Assembly (NCBI GenBank): GCA_028819215.1
Contig: JAPPMG010000022.1
Location: forward strand, 1 to 64,000
Reading direction: 5' to 3'
DNA length: 64,000 bases
Source: Bryobacterales bacterium
Lineage (GTDB): Bacteria > Acidobacteriota > Terriglobia > Bryobacterales > UBA6623
Shown here: positions 35,945 through 45,180 of the stretch, one piece after another
Position numbering within the stretch: the first letter of the stretch is position 1
Layout of the letters: each line of letters opens with the position of its first letter
Translations under genes and position numbers: made by a program
The notes under the pieces: generated by a model
Seen by the model: only the letters and a program-made list of their open reading frames with translations
The model's database searches: none
What the model was told of the DNA's origin: nothing

Positions 35945-37243
35945 ATGGTCAATTTCATTCTCGTCCTGAGCATCTTGGTGGTGTTTCACGAGCTGGGGCA
36001 CTACCTGGCAGCTCGATACTTCGGAGTCAAGGTCGAAAGATTTTCGATCGGTTTCGGCCCCAAGCTGCTCGGATTCGACCACAACGGAACGGATTTCAAG
36101 GTTTGCCTGCTGCCGCTAGGCGGCTATGTCAAGATGGCCGGCCACGCCCTGTCCGACGAAGCGGTCTACGAACCCGACGGGTTCTCGGCCAAGCCGCGCT
36201 GGCAGCGCCTGATTATCCTCGCTGCCGGCCCCGCCTTCAATTTCATCCTCGCGATCGGCCTGCTGGCCGGCGTCTACATGCACGAGTACTCGCGGGCGGC
36301 CTACTTGGAGGAAGTCGCGCGGATCGGCTACGTCAGGCCAGGCTCGGCGGCGGATCGCGCTGCGATTCAGACCGATGACGTGGTTCGCTCCATCGATGGC
36401 GTGGAGACGCCGACCTGGAAGGACTTGATCGTCGCCTCGACGCTCGTGCAGGAGAACGAAGCAGTCTTGACGCTGGAGCGAAACGGCAGCGTGCTGGACT
36501 CCCGCATCACGATTCCCCAGATGCAGGGCGAGCGCGGCGTGCCCGACCCCGGCTGGAGCGCGGCCCATCGGGTGGAGTTGGTCGAACTGGTCCCGGGGTC
36601 GCCGGCGTCCAACTCCGGGATCGAGGTCGGCGACGTGCTTGCGAGCATCGACGGCTCCCAGATCATCGCCGTGGAGCAGGTCGCCGAGATCGTTGGCGGT
36701 TCGGACGGCGAGCCGTTACTGCTCGAAATCGAGCGGCAGGGCGAGCGGCGGTCTGTCGAACTTCAGCCGGCAAAGCACGAGGAAGGATGGCGGCTAGGGA
36801 TCGTGATGCGGCCGATCCGCGAGCGAATCGAAGAGAAACTGCCCTTCAGTGCCGCTGTCGGCGTGTCGGTCGAGGAGAATCTCGGATTCGCGAGCATCAT
36901 CTTCCGCTCTCTCGGCAAGCTGGTCACGGGCGACATGGCCGTAACGAACCTCGAAGGGCCGGTCGGGATCTACGAGCACACCCAGGCCGCAGCGTCCTTC
37001 GGCCTGGCCGCGTTGGTCCAGTTCATGGCACTGATCAGCGTCAACCTCGGCGTCATAAACCTCGCACCCGTGCCGGTGCTTGACGGAGGTCAGATGTTGC
37101 TGCTGTTCGTCGAATCGATGCTGCGCCGTGACGTGAGCATGAAGGTCAGGCAGCGCATCACTCAGGCAGGGTTGCTCTTCATCATCGTCCTGTTCGGGGT
37201 TGTGATGTACAACGACTTGGCACGCCAGTTCCTGTCGCCTTGA
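35945..37243 (+). CDS. rseP: Site-2 intramembrane metalloprotease RseP
   Basis: A 432-residue membrane protease. HELGH at residues 15-19 provides the zinc-binding His/Glu residues in the first transmembrane helix, and the third ligand motif is in NLAPVPVLDGGQM near residue 372. Two PDZ-like domains occupy about 115-290 (GYVRPGSAADRAAIQTDD; VPGSPASNSGIEVGD). RseP cleaves transmembrane anti-sigma factors or leftover signal peptides after a first cut. It follows dxr by 16 nt, the usual dxr-rseP-outer-membrane-biogenesis order. Confidence 0.95.
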   Translation: MVNFILVLSILVVFHELGHYLAARYFGVKVERFSIGFGPKLLGFDHNGTDFKVCLLPLGGYVKMAGHALSDEAVYEPDGFSAKPRWQRLIILAAGPAFNFILAIGLLAGVYMHEYSRAAYLEEVARIGYVRPGSAADRAAIQTDDVVRSIDGVETPTWKDLIVASTLVQENEAVLTLERNGSVLDSRITIPQMQGERGVPDPGWSAAHRVELVELVPGSPASNSGIEVGDVLASIDGSQIIAVEQVAEIVGGSDGEPLLLEIERQGERRSVELQPAKHEEGWRLGIVMRPIRERIEEKLPFSAAVGVSVEENLGFASIIFRSLGKLVTGDMAVTNLEGPVGIYEHTQAAASFGLAALVQFMALISVNLGVINLAPVPVLDGGQMLLLFVESMLRRDVSMKVRQRITQAGLLFIIVLFGVVMYNDLARQFLSP

Positions 37244-37351
37244 TCGGCGCTGTCGTCCCGTCTGGCCGGGCCGAACGGACAGCGGCTGCGGTTGCTCTGT
37301 GGAACCGAGCGTGCGCGGCATGCCAAAATAGGGATTCAAGGAACACTGACC

Positions 37352-37879
37352 ATGTTGCAACGATGGAATCCCATGCGAATGCGCGTCTTCTTGCTGGCAG
37401 CGGCCGTGTTGCTCTGCGCGTGGCCGAGCCAGCTGGCAGCCCAAACCAAGGTGGCCGTCATCAACTTTCAGGAGGCGTTGCTGTCGACCGCCGACATGCA
37501 GAAGGAATCGGCTGCGCTGGAAGCCAAGTACCAAGACCGCCAGGAGGAGCTGAACGCGCTCTCGGCAGAACTGCAAGAGCTTCAGGCCAAGATCCAAGGC
37601 AGCACCGGAGCCGACCTGGCCCAGTTGCAGGCCGAGGGCCAGCGCAAGCAGATCAGGGCCCAGCGAATGACGGAGGATCTCCAGTCTGATGTCGAGTTCG
37701 ACCGGCAGAACATCCTCACCGCCGCCAGCGGTCGCATGCGGGAAATCGTCCAGAGCTTGCGTGTGGAGAAGGGCTTCGACCTGATCGTCGACAGCTCGAG
37801 CGTGCTGGCGAGCGATCCCTTGATCAACCTGACCGTCGAAGCCACCCAGGCCTACGACGCCAAGCACCCGGCCAACTAA
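37352..37879 (+). CDS. OmpH/Skp-family periplasmic chaperone
   Basis: A 175-residue protein from the ATG at 37352, chosen because AAGGA lies 9 nt upstream and the signal peptide (MRMRVFLLAAAVLLCAWPSQLAAQ) then starts near the N-terminus. After the strand TKVAVINFQEALLSTADMQ, a long coiled coil (about 55-140) with many Glu, Gln and Lys residues forms the tentacles typical of Skp. Skp holds unfolded outer-membrane proteins on their way to BamA, useful here for TonB receptors. It lies downstream of rseP, as in many Gram-negatives, though bamA is not next to it. Confidence 0.88.
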   Translation: MLQRWNPMRMRVFLLAAAVLLCAWPSQLAAQTKVAVINFQEALLSTADMQKESAALEAKYQDRQEELNALSAELQELQAKIQGSTGADLAQLQAEGQRKQIRAQRMTEDLQSDVEFDRQNILTAASGRMREIVQSLRVEKGFDLIVDSSSVLASDPLINLTVEATQAYDAKHPAN

Positions 37880-37896
37880 TTGCCTCCTCCGCTCGC

Positions 37897-38316
37897 ATGG
37901 AATACCTAGGTGCCTACGGCAGCCAGAGGGTTCTGTTCGAGCGCATCGTCAAGGCCGTGCTGATCGCCTTGGCAGCCGGGGCGCTGCTGGGCGGGTTCTA
38001 CTACATGTTCTTCCGCAACTGGCGCGAGGAGCGCCAGGCGAAGGCTTTCTTCGAACTGCTCCAGGAACACCGCTACGAGGAGGCCTACCGCATGTGGGGC
38101 TGTTCCGTCGAGGAGCCCTGCCGCTACTACCCGTACGAGGAATTCTTGGAAGACTGGGGACCGGAAGCGCCGTTCGGGGAGCTTTCCCAATACTCGCTGG
38201 GCCGCTCCTACACCCAGCCCGGCGGCGTGATCTTGCGCTACAGGATCAATGGCGCGAACGGCGATCCGCTGTGGATCGAGCTGGATCCCCCGACGATCAA
38301 TTTCGCGCCGAACTGA
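37897..38316 (+). CDS. Small single-pass membrane protein of unknown function
   Basis: A 139-residue protein with one transmembrane helix (about 18-40, IVKAVLIALAAGALLGGFYY) followed by a basic stretch (RNWREERQAK) and a small folded domain. The segment FFELLQEHRYEEAYRMWG resembles the opening of NTF2-like or DUF4864-type domains, but I do not assign one. Three closely spaced aromatics (YYPYEEF) and two cysteines (near 69 and 74) are notable. It begins 17 nt after the OmpH-like gene and is probably co-transcribed. Function unknown. Confidence 0.8.
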   Translation: MEYLGAYGSQRVLFERIVKAVLIALAAGALLGGFYYMFFRNWREERQAKAFFELLQEHRYEEAYRMWGCSVEEPCRYYPYEEFLEDWGPEAPFGELSQYSLGRSYTQPGGVILRYRINGANGDPLWIELDPPTINFAPN

Positions 38317-38332
38317 TCCTCGCCGCGCGCAG

Positions 38333-39097
38333 TCAGGCTTGGGCGTCTCCCGCCAGTTCCTGCCACAGGGCCCGGTAGAAGCGCAGGTAGCGCTCCGGCT
38401 CGCAGCTCTGAGCGGTCTCGGCGAGAGTGTACCGGTCGTAGCCGATCGAGGCCAGGAGCCGGAACAGCTCGCGATGGGGGTAGTCAGGCAGGTCGCGAAT
38501 ATGGACGTTGCGAATGAAGCCCTTGAGCAGGTCGAAGGCCGGCTTGATGGTCCCGTTGCGAATATCGGTCGGATTCGAGTTCCAGCAGATCCCAACCGAC
38601 GGGTGGCCGCAGGCGTCCATAATCTGCCGCATGACTTCGGGCTGCTGGGTCTGGCGGCCGTGGACTTCGACCCAGATCTCGATCCCGTAACGCAGTGCGT
38701 GCTCGCCACACTCCTGCAGCGCCTCGCCGATCCGGCGGATAGTGAGGTCGTGGGCGACTCCCTGCGGCAGCCCGTTCGGGCGCACCTTGACGCCCCAGCA
38801 GCCCAGGTCGTGCGCGAGCTCGACGAAGCGGGCGGTCTGCTCCACGTTCTCCCGCCGCTCGGCCTCGTCGGGGGAGTGGAACTCGCAGGCCGAGCCTAGG
38901 CTCAGCAGCCGCACGCGGCTGTTCTGGAAGCGCGACCGGACTCGCTCGACCTCCGCTTGTGGCAGCCCCGGTTCCACTCCGTGGCGATGCGTGCTGCGCA
39001 GTTCGACGGCCTCGAAGCGCGCCGCCTCGAGCTGTTTGATGATGGTTTCGATATCCCAGTCGCGAGCGACGTTGTATGTGACCAGGCCCAGCTTCAT
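38333..39097 (-). CDS. Sugar phosphate isomerase/epimerase-like TIM-barrel protein
   Basis: A 254-residue protein from the ATG at 39097, supported by GGAGG about 12 nt upstream; the longer in-frame start at 39208 is rejected. The sequence MKLGLVTYNVARDWDIETII, VELRSTHRHGVEP, the GCWGVKVRPNG and IEIWVEVHGR strands, and WNSNPTD fit the xylose isomerase-like / AP endonuclease 2 family, which binds divalent metals. Substrate unknown. It faces the plus-strand operon ending at 38316 (convergent) and diverges from mraZ. Confidence 0.88.
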   Translation of the reverse strand: MKLGLVTYNVARDWDIETIIKQLEAARFEAVELRSTHRHGVEPGLPQAEVERVRSRFQNSRVRLLSLGSACEFHSPDEAERRENVEQTARFVELAHDLGCWGVKVRPNGLPQGVAHDLTIRRIGEALQECGEHALRYGIEIWVEVHGRQTQQPEVMRQIMDACGHPSVGICWNSNPTDIRNGTIKPAFDLLKGFIRNVHIRDLPDYPHRELFRLLASIGYDRYTLAETAQSCEPERYLRFYRALWQELAGDAQA

Positions 39098-39347
39098 GGT
39101 GGTCGGATCCTCCTTGTGCACCGTTGGTCTGGAAATGGCCTCGATGCGCCGCCCACATTGTCGCAAATAGTCGATGCCGGGCATCGCAATGTTGCGCTCC
39201 GGCCCCAATCTCCGGGTTCGCTCTAGATCTGACCCAAGTCTCGCCTAGTTTGAGCGTATTCGATGCACTACTTATAGCCGTTTAGAGTCAATCGCACCCT
39301 ACATCTAGTAAATCTTCACGGAGCCGAATTTTCTTCGGAATTAGGCC

Positions 39348-39377
39348 TTGACAGGGGGATTTTGCGCTTTCGATAAT
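39348..39377 (+). promoter_or_regulatory. Sigma70-type promoter of the dcw cluster
   Basis: A perfect -35 TTGACA (39348-39353), an 18-nt spacer and GATAAT (39372-39377), five of six matches to the -10 consensus. The predicted start point lies at about 39384-39386, inside the first MraZ-box repeat. It is followed by a leader of about 105 nt before mraZ. Confidence 0.75.
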
Positions 39378-39380
39378 ATT

Positions 39381-39427
39381 GTGGTCAAAAGTGGTCAGGA
39401 ATAGAGCAAAGTGGTCCAAATGGGAAC
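39381..39427 (+). promoter_or_regulatory. MraZ-binding boxes, 10-bp phased direct repeats
   Basis: GTGGTC occurs at 39381, 39391 and 39411, and TGGGAAC at 39421, all on one 10-bp grid with one position (39401) skipped. MraZ of other bacteria binds several TGGGN-like repeats spaced 10 bp apart in its own promoter. The repeats start right behind the -10, so binding would block transcription of the whole division and cell-wall cluster. Confidence 0.75.
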
Positions 39428-39492
39428 TTGCCCGCTGATGCGGTTCGAACCTGCGGAACACGCTCGCCTCTGTCCACGCGGGTGATCGCGCC

Positions 39493-39975
39493 ATGTTCTG
39501 GGGCACAGAGACAGGCAGAGTCGACGCCAAGGGCCGGCTGAAGCTCTCGGCTTCGCTGCATCGCAGCCTCAGGGAGCGCTGCGAAGCGGCGGGGCGGGCG
39601 CCTGAAAGCGAGGGTGCCGCCGATGTCTTCGTCACCAGCTTTGACGGCGAGGAGATCAAGGTCTTTCCATCGCAGGAGTGGGCCAGGATCCTGGCCCAGA
39701 TGGCATCGGGCGAGACGGCGACTGACGGCGAAGCGAACAACAGGCTGCTGATGCGGGCGAACAGCTTTGGCAAGCCCGAGAACGTCGACAACCAAGGTCG
39801 GCTGCTGCTGCCTGCGGCGCTGCGCAAGAAGACCGATTTCACTGGCCCCGTCATGATCCAGTGGCGCAACCACCACTTGGTCGTGTGGCGCGAGGAGACC
39901 TTCGAGCGGCAAGTTGCGAACAACGCGCCGACCTCGGGGGACCTCGCATACGGCGCGAGCACGCTGGGGCTGTGA
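39493..39975 (+). CDS. mraZ: Transcriptional regulator MraZ
   Basis: A 160-residue protein with two SpoVT/AbrB-like halves: GRVDAKGRLKLSASLHRSL (9-27) and the later ENVDNQGRLLLPAALRKK (about 96-113). It is the first gene of the dcw cluster and represses its own promoter in other bacteria, binding as a ring to phased repeats, which are present just upstream. Its TGA overlaps the ATG of rsmH by 1 nt. Confidence 0.95.
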   Translation: MFWGTETGRVDAKGRLKLSASLHRSLRERCEAAGRAPESEGAADVFVTSFDGEEIKVFPSQEWARILAQMASGETATDGEANNRLLMRANSFGKPENVDNQGRLLLPAALRKKTDFTGPVMIQWRNHHLVVWREETFERQVANNAPTSGDLAYGASTLGL

Positions 39976-40880
39976 TGGAGGAAGGTCTCGGACACTACTC
40001 CGTGATGGCAGACGAGATGGAACGCTACCTGTTCGGCGAAGGCGACCCGATCCCGCGCGGGGTCTACTGCGATTGTACTGCGGGAGCGGGCGGGCACGCG
40101 CGGCGCATCCTGCAACGCGCGGCCGGATGCAAGCTGATCGCGATCGACCGGGACGAGGACGCCCTGCGGCGCTGCCGGGCGCAGCTGTCCGAGTTCGGCA
40201 GCAGGGTCCGGTACTTTCACGGCGGCTTTTCCAAGCTGGCGCAAGCGGCCAAGGACTGCCTGCCTCTGGTCGGGATCTTGGCGGATCTGGGCCTGTCGCG
40301 TCTGCAGCTCGACGATGGGCGCCGCGGCTTCAGCATGCGGAATCCCGGCCCGCTGGACATGCGCTTCGACCGCCGCCAGGCTCTGCAAGCCGACGAGCTG
40401 GTCAATCGGGGCGGTGAATCCGACTTGGCCGACACGCTGTACGGTCTGGCGGACGAGCGCTTCAGCCGGCGCATCGCCCGCGCCGTGGTCCGAGCGCGCC
40501 CGATTCGCGACACCGCGCACTTGTCCGAGGTCGTCGCCGCGGCGGTGCCGCGCAGCGCGAAAGCGCGCATCCACCCCGCAACCAAGACTTTTCAGGCACT
40601 GCGCATCGCAGTGAACGACGAACTGGGCGAGCTAGGCAAGCTGCTCGCCGAAGTGCCGCGCCTGCTCGCTCCGGGCGGCCGGTTCGTGGTGTTGAGCTTT
40701 CACAGCGGCGAAGACCGCTTGGTGAAGCAGAGTTTCCGGCAGCTTGCTGCAGCCGGAATATATCGCCTGTTGACGCGCCGCATCGTGCGTCCGTCTGAGG
40801 AAGAAGTGCGGCGGAATCCAGCCAGCCGAAGCGCCCGCTTGCGAGCGGTGCAGCGCACGGAGATGGCGTTTTCTGCCTAA
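39975..40880 (+). CDS. rsmH: 16S rRNA (cytosine1402-N4)-methyltransferase
   Basis: A 301-residue enzyme starting at the ATG that overlaps the mraZ stop; a frame extension to 39861 lies inside mraZ and is rejected. The N-terminus GHYSVMADEM is the degenerate HxPVM motif, followed by the SAM-binding loop DCTAGAGGHARRIL, LADLGLSRLQLDD, RGFSMRNPGPLDMR and the FVVLSFHSGEDRLVK motif. It methylates C1402 in the ribosomal decoding centre. Standard second gene of the dcw cluster. Confidence 0.96.
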   Translation: MEEGLGHYSVMADEMERYLFGEGDPIPRGVYCDCTAGAGGHARRILQRAAGCKLIAIDRDEDALRRCRAQLSEFGSRVRYFHGGFSKLAQAAKDCLPLVGILADLGLSRLQLDDGRRGFSMRNPGPLDMRFDRRQALQADELVNRGGESDLADTLYGLADERFSRRIARAVVRARPIRDTAHLSEVVAAAVPRSAKARIHPATKTFQALRIAVNDELGELGKLLAEVPRLLAPGGRFVVLSFHSGEDRLVKQSFRQLAAAGIYRLLTRRIVRPSEEEVRRNPASRSARLRAVQRTEMAFSA

Positions 40881-40898
40881 GAAGAGGATCGGTTAGCA

Positions 40899-41423
40899 AT
40901 GGAGAAGGTACTAACGAAGAAGGCGCCGCCGGGACGGCAATCCCACCACGGCCGGCGTGGCGTGCCCACGGAGCACGCCGCGCCCGGCGGCGTCACCCGG
41001 CCTGTAACGGCTAAAGCGCAGTCGATGTCGATCGGAGGCGCGCCGCTGTACCAGAAGCACATTGACAATAGCGGAATCCGTTACAGGCACGACCCGCGGG
41101 ACCGGGAAGTCTGGCGCGTCGGTCTAAGCCTAGGCCTGTTTCTGCTGGTCTTGGCGATCTTGCTGTGGGGGCCGGAGAGATTGGTCACCCAATCTGGCTA
41201 CAAGCAGGAGGCGCTCCGCCAGCAGGTTGGCCGGTTGGAGGCTGTGCGCGACGGGCTGAAGATGCAGCGCGGACGGTTGGAAGACTTGCGGCGTGTCGCG
41301 GCGCTGGCCGAGCAGATGGGGCTGCGACAGACCGAGCCAGACAGCTATAGCTGGTTCGCGCTGCCGCCGGGAGACGGAGAATCGGATGCGACCGTGGCGC
41401 GATTGCTGCGGTCCGGCGAGTGA
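40899..41423 (+). CDS. ftsL: FtsL-like cell division protein
   Basis: A 174-residue bitopic protein. A basic, Pro-rich cytoplasmic tail (1-70) is longer than in E. coli FtsL. One transmembrane helix (about 73-92, VGLSLGLFLLVLAILLWG) is followed by a coiled coil with heptad leucines and valines (about 98-135). Position between rsmH and ftsI and this layout identify FtsL despite low sequence conservation. It would form the FtsQ-FtsL-FtsB scaffold activating FtsWI. A DivIC-like homologue is the alternative. Confidence 0.85.
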   Translation: MEKVLTKKAPPGRQSHHGRRGVPTEHAAPGGVTRPVTAKAQSMSIGGAPLYQKHIDNSGIRYRHDPRDREVWRVGLSLGLFLLVLAILLWGPERLVTQSGYKQEALRQQVGRLEAVRDGLKMQRGRLEDLRRVAALAEQMGLRQTEPDSYSWFALPPGDGESDATVARLLRSGE

Positions 41424-41500
41424 TTCCCCAGCGAAGCTGCGGAGTTCGACCAGTCCGAGCTGAGCGCTGTAGGCAATAGGGGGCAGGCAAAGATCTCACG

Positions 41501-43699
41501 GTGAAGTTGATAGTCAGAGCGGAGCGGTCAAGCGACGCCGTGGCGTCCATGCGGAGAGTGCTCGGCTCGCGCTCCAAGCGCCGCGTTCTGGCTGTGGCAT
41601 GCGTTGCGGTGGGATGGTTCCTGCTCGTGCTCGCAAGGCTGGTCGACCTGCAGGTCCTCCAGCACGAGCAACTCTACGCCAAGGCGATGCGACAGCACGT
41701 CGGCAGCGTGGACATTCCCGCGCGCAGGGGGCATCTCATCGATCGCCGCGGGCGAGAGCTGGCCCTGAGCATGCAGATGGACTCCATAGGCATCTTCTCC
41801 GGCCACGTGTCCGACCCGCCGGCCGTGGCGGCCGCTCTGGCAGAGGCCGTTGCTGTAGACGAACACGCGCTGCGCAGACGGATCGAGCGAGGCGGGTTCC
41901 AGTGGGTCAAGCGCACGGTCACCCTGGCCGAAGCGCAGCGAGCGCGAGCTCTGGGCCTAGACTTCCTGCAATTCGAGAAGGAGAGCCGCCGCTACTATCC
42001 CTACGGCTCGGTGGCGGCCCAAGTGCTGGGCACAGTCGGCGTCGACCACACGGGCCAAGCCGGCCTCGAGCAGAAGTTCGAGAGCCAATTGCGCGGCACG
42101 CCCGGCCGGGGCTTGATGCAATACGACGCTCTTCAGCGCCGCTATGGCTGGCAAGTGCTGCAAGCGCCCAAGTCCGGCAGCGACGTGTTGCTCAACCTCG
42201 ATCTGGAGTTGCAGTCACTGGCTGACCTAGAACTCGAACGCGCCCTGCGCGAAACGAAGTCCCAGTCGGGAACGATCGTCCTGATGCGTCCTGACAGCGG
42301 GGAAATCCTCGCCATGGCTAGCTGGCCCCGGTTCGATCCCAACGTTTCGTCGAGAACCAAGGAGGATCTCGAGAATCTACGTAACTTTGCGGTCAGCGCC
42401 ATGGTCGAACCAGGGTCCACCTTCAAGGTCCTGACCGCGTCGGCGGCCTTGGAGGAGGGGTCGGTGAGCGTCGACGATGAGTTCGATTGCGAGATGGGCG
42501 GCATGTGGATCGACCGGCGGCGCATCCGCGATCACCACCCGTACGGAGTTCTGACGATGCCGCAGGTTCTGATGAAGTCAAGCAACATCGGCACGATCAA
42601 GATCGGCTACCGGGTCGGGGCGGAGAAGTTGCACGACTACATCCGCCGCTTCGGATTCGGCGCCAAGACCGGCGTCAACCTCCCGGGCGAGACCGGCGGG
42701 CTGGTCCGGCCGTTGCACAGATGGTCCGATGCCTCGCTAGCGTCGCTCTCGATGGGGCAGGAAATCGGCGTGACCGCGGTGCAGATGGCCGGCCTGTTCG
42801 CGACGATCGCCAACGGGGGAACCCGGGTCCAGCCCCGGATCGTCCGAGCGACTCGAGAGAGCGGCGCGCAGGAAGTGCCACTAGAGCGGCCGCCGGCCGA
42901 GCGCGTGATCAGCCAGGATACCGCCGCGACGATGCAGGCGATTCTCGAGCAGGTCGTCCAGAGCGGCACTGGCCGCCTGGCGCAGATCCAAGGCTATCGC
43001 GTGGCGGGCAAGACCGGGACTGCCCAGATGATCAATCCGGTCACGCGCTCTTACAAGGACGGCATGTACTTGTCCAGCTTCTGCGGATTCGCGCCCGTCA
43101 ACAATCCGGCCGTGGTGGGCGTGGTGATGTTGTTCGATCCGCGCGGTCAGTTCTACTACGGTGGCCGAATTGCGGCGCCAGTGTTCTCGACCGTCGTGCA
43201 GCAGGCTCTGCGCATCTTGAACGTGCCGCCGTCCCGGGTCCCGCCGATCCCAGCGCGCCCGCCGGCCGACGTCGACACGGTTCTTCTGGCGGACTTCATC
43301 CAGGGCCGGGCTAACGACGTCGAGAACGAGCCGATCTATCCGGGCCAGAACGAGGCAGGGCCGGGGCCGGGGCTGGCACAGCGGGAGGCTCCTACGGGCG
43401 AAACCGCGGCCGAGGGCATGTCGTGGCAGCCAGAACTTGCCACGACAGAGGCTGTCGCTCGGCAGCGTGGTGGAGGGTCGCTCACCGCTCCCGACGTGCT
43501 GGGGCTCACGATGCGCGAGGTGTTTGCGCTGGGGGCCCGGCACGGCATCCCGATCGAACCACACGGCAGCGGATTGGCCCAGCAGCAACACCCCGGTCCC
43601 AACGAAGCCTTGTCTGCAGGCGCTCCGATCAAGGTCATCTTCGGCACGGCGGAAGCTGAATTGCGCAACGCCCTGCAATCGGACAGCGAGGGCGGCTGA
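41501..43699 (+). CDS. ftsI: Septal peptidoglycan transpeptidase (PBP3/FtsI) with C-terminal PASTA domain
   Basis: A 732-residue class B penicillin-binding protein starting at GTG. One transmembrane anchor (about 27-48), the PBP dimerisation region (RRGHLIDRRGRELA) and the transpeptidase domain with SxxK as S306-T-F-K309, SxN as S360-S-N362 and K504-T-G. A Pro-rich linker (about 570-650) leads to one PASTA-like domain (about 660-718, PDVLGLTMREVFALGARHGI). It crosslinks septal peptidoglycan as partner of FtsW. PASTA tails are usual in Gram-positive PBPs and less common in Gram-negatives. Confidence 0.95.
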   Translation: MKLIVRAERSSDAVASMRRVLGSRSKRRVLAVACVAVGWFLLVLARLVDLQVLQHEQLYAKAMRQHVGSVDIPARRGHLIDRRGRELALSMQMDSIGIFSGHVSDPPAVAAALAEAVAVDEHALRRRIERGGFQWVKRTVTLAEAQRARALGLDFLQFEKESRRYYPYGSVAAQVLGTVGVDHTGQAGLEQKFESQLRGTPGRGLMQYDALQRRYGWQVLQAPKSGSDVLLNLDLELQSLADLELERALRETKSQSGTIVLMRPDSGEILAMASWPRFDPNVSSRTKEDLENLRNFAVSAMVEPGSTFKVLTASAALEEGSVSVDDEFDCEMGGMWIDRRRIRDHHPYGVLTMPQVLMKSSNIGTIKIGYRVGAEKLHDYIRRFGFGAKTGVNLPGETGGLVRPLHRWSDASLASLSMGQEIGVTAVQMAGLFATIANGGTRVQPRIVRATRESGAQEVPLERPPAERVISQDTAATMQAILEQVVQSGTGRLAQIQGYRVAGKTGTAQMINPVTRSYKDGMYLSSFCGFAPVNNPAVVGVVMLFDPRGQFYYGGRIAAPVFSTVVQQALRILNVPPSRVPPIPARPPADVDTVLLADFIQGRANDVENEPIYPGQNEAGPGPGLAQREAPTGETAAEGMSWQPELATTEAVARQRGGGSLTAPDVLGLTMREVFALGARHGIPIEPHGSGLAQQQHPGPNEALSAGAPIKVIFGTAEAELRNALQSDSEGG

Positions 43700-45180
43700 T
43701 GAGACTGCGCGCGATGTTGGAAGGCAGTGCAGTCGGTCCGGTGCCTGACCTGGAGGTCGCCGGCCTACAGTACGATTCGCGCAAGCTCTCGGCAGGCGAG
43801 GCGTTTTTTGCCTTTCCGGGCGAGCGCGTCGATGGCCACCAGTTCGTGCTAGGCGCCTTCCGGGACGGCGCCGCGGCCATCATTAGTGAGCGCAGGGCCC
43901 CCGAGGGAATGGAGACGCGATGGGCCCGCGTGTCGCACGGCCGCCGCTCCCTAGCAATGGCGGCGCTGCGCTTCTACGGGCGCCCGGACCGTGACGTCAA
44001 CATTACAGCTGTCACCGGGACGAACGGCAAGACTTCCACCGTGCATCTGCTCGACGCCCTGCTCCGGTCGGTTGGCAAGACCACGGCCTTGCTGGGCACG
44101 ATCGAGCAGCGCATCGGCGAGCGGGTTGCCAAGTCGATCAACACAACGCCGGAGTCGCTCGACATCGTAAGGTCGCTGGCGGAACTGCGCGAGATCGGCG
44201 GCAGCCACGCCACCATCGAGGCCTCTTCGCACGCCCTTGCTCTCGGGCGCATCTACGGAATGGAGTTCCATACGGCGGTCTTTACCAATCTCACCAGGGA
44301 GCATCTCGACTTCCACGGGGACATGGAGTCCTACGCTGCCGCGAAGAGGAGCCTGTTCGTGGGCGCGGGTGCGCGGCCGCCGCTCAACGCCGTCATCAAT
44401 GCAGACGACGAGGCCGGGCGGGAGTTGCTCAAGCTGGGCGGTACGCGGTTGCTCCCTTACGGCCGGGGCCCACAGGCGCGCGTGCGTGCCTCTAGCGTGC
44501 AATCGGACGCCCAGGGCGTCCGCTTCAACATCGACTCACCGGCGGGCCGCGTTCGGGTGGAGTCGAATCTGATCGGCGATTTCAACGTGGACAACATTCT
44601 CGCCGCGGTGGGTGCCGCCCAGTGCCACGGCTTGGGCGCAGCTGAAATTGAAACCGGGCTGACGGCAGTCCCGCCCCCGCCGGGGCGATTCGAGACCGTC
44701 GACTGCGGCCAGCCGTTTCTGGTGGTCGTGGACTATGCCCACACCCCCGACGCCCTGTACCGCTCGATCGAAGCAGCCAGGGAGATCGTTCAGCGCAAGG
44801 AACCGCCCGGAAGAGTCTTGACACTGTTCGGCTGCGGCGGGGACAGGGACCGGACCAAGCGGGCACCCATGGGGAATATCGCAGGGGCGCTGAGCGACTT
44901 TGTGATGCTGACTTCCGACAATCCTCGCAGCGAGGATCCGCTAGCCATCATCCAAGAGGTGGCCGCCGGGCTGAGACAGGCCAGCGATGCGTGGACGGCC
45001 GACCCTGACCGAGCGGAAGCCATCAAGGCCGTGCTGTACGAGGCGCGCTGCAGAGATATCGTGCTGATCGCGGGCAAGGGCCACGAGACCACGCAGACGA
45101 CTCGCGAGGGCACGCTCGCTTTCGACGACCGCAAGGCCGTGCGGGCGGCTCTACATGCCAAGGGGTACTTCAGGGCGTGA
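43699..45180 (+). CDS. murE: UDP-MurNAc-tripeptide synthetase, meso-DAP type
   Basis: A 493-residue Mur ligase starting at an ATG overlapping the ftsI stop by 1 nt. ATP-binding loop TGTNGKTST near residues 106-113; central ligase segment TNLTREHLDFHG; and the C-terminal DNPR near residues 407-410, which selects meso-diaminopimelate over lysine. It adds the third residue of the stem peptide. This supports a Gram-negative-type peptidoglycan. It overlaps murF by 4 nt. Confidence 0.97.
   Translation: MRLRAMLEGSAVGPVPDLEVAGLQYDSRKLSAGEAFFAFPGERVDGHQFVLGAFRDGAAAIISERRAPEGMETRWARVSHGRRSLAMAALRFYGRPDRDVNITAVTGTNGKTSTVHLLDALLRSVGKTTALLGTIEQRIGERVAKSINTTPESLDIVRSLAELREIGGSHATIEASSHALALGRIYGMEFHTAVFTNLTREHLDFHGDMESYAAAKRSLFVGAGARPPLNAVINADDEAGRELLKLGGTRLLPYGRGPQARVRASSVQSDAQGVRFNIDSPAGRVRVESNLIGDFNVDNILAAVGAAQCHGLGAAEIETGLTAVPPPPGRFETVDCGQPFLVVVDYAHTPDALYRSIEAAREIVQRKEPPGRVLTLFGCGGDRDRTKRAPMGNIAGALSDFVMLTSDNPRSEDPLAIIQEVAAGLRQASDAWTADPDRAEAIKAVLYEARCRDIVLIAGKGHETTQTTREGTLAFDDRKAVRAALHAKGYFRA

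Noticed and set aside
39288-40574. A 428-codon minus-strand open frame across the mraZ promoter, mraZ and rsmH
   Set aside because: mraZ and rsmH are certain on the plus strand and the antisense product has no recognisable features.
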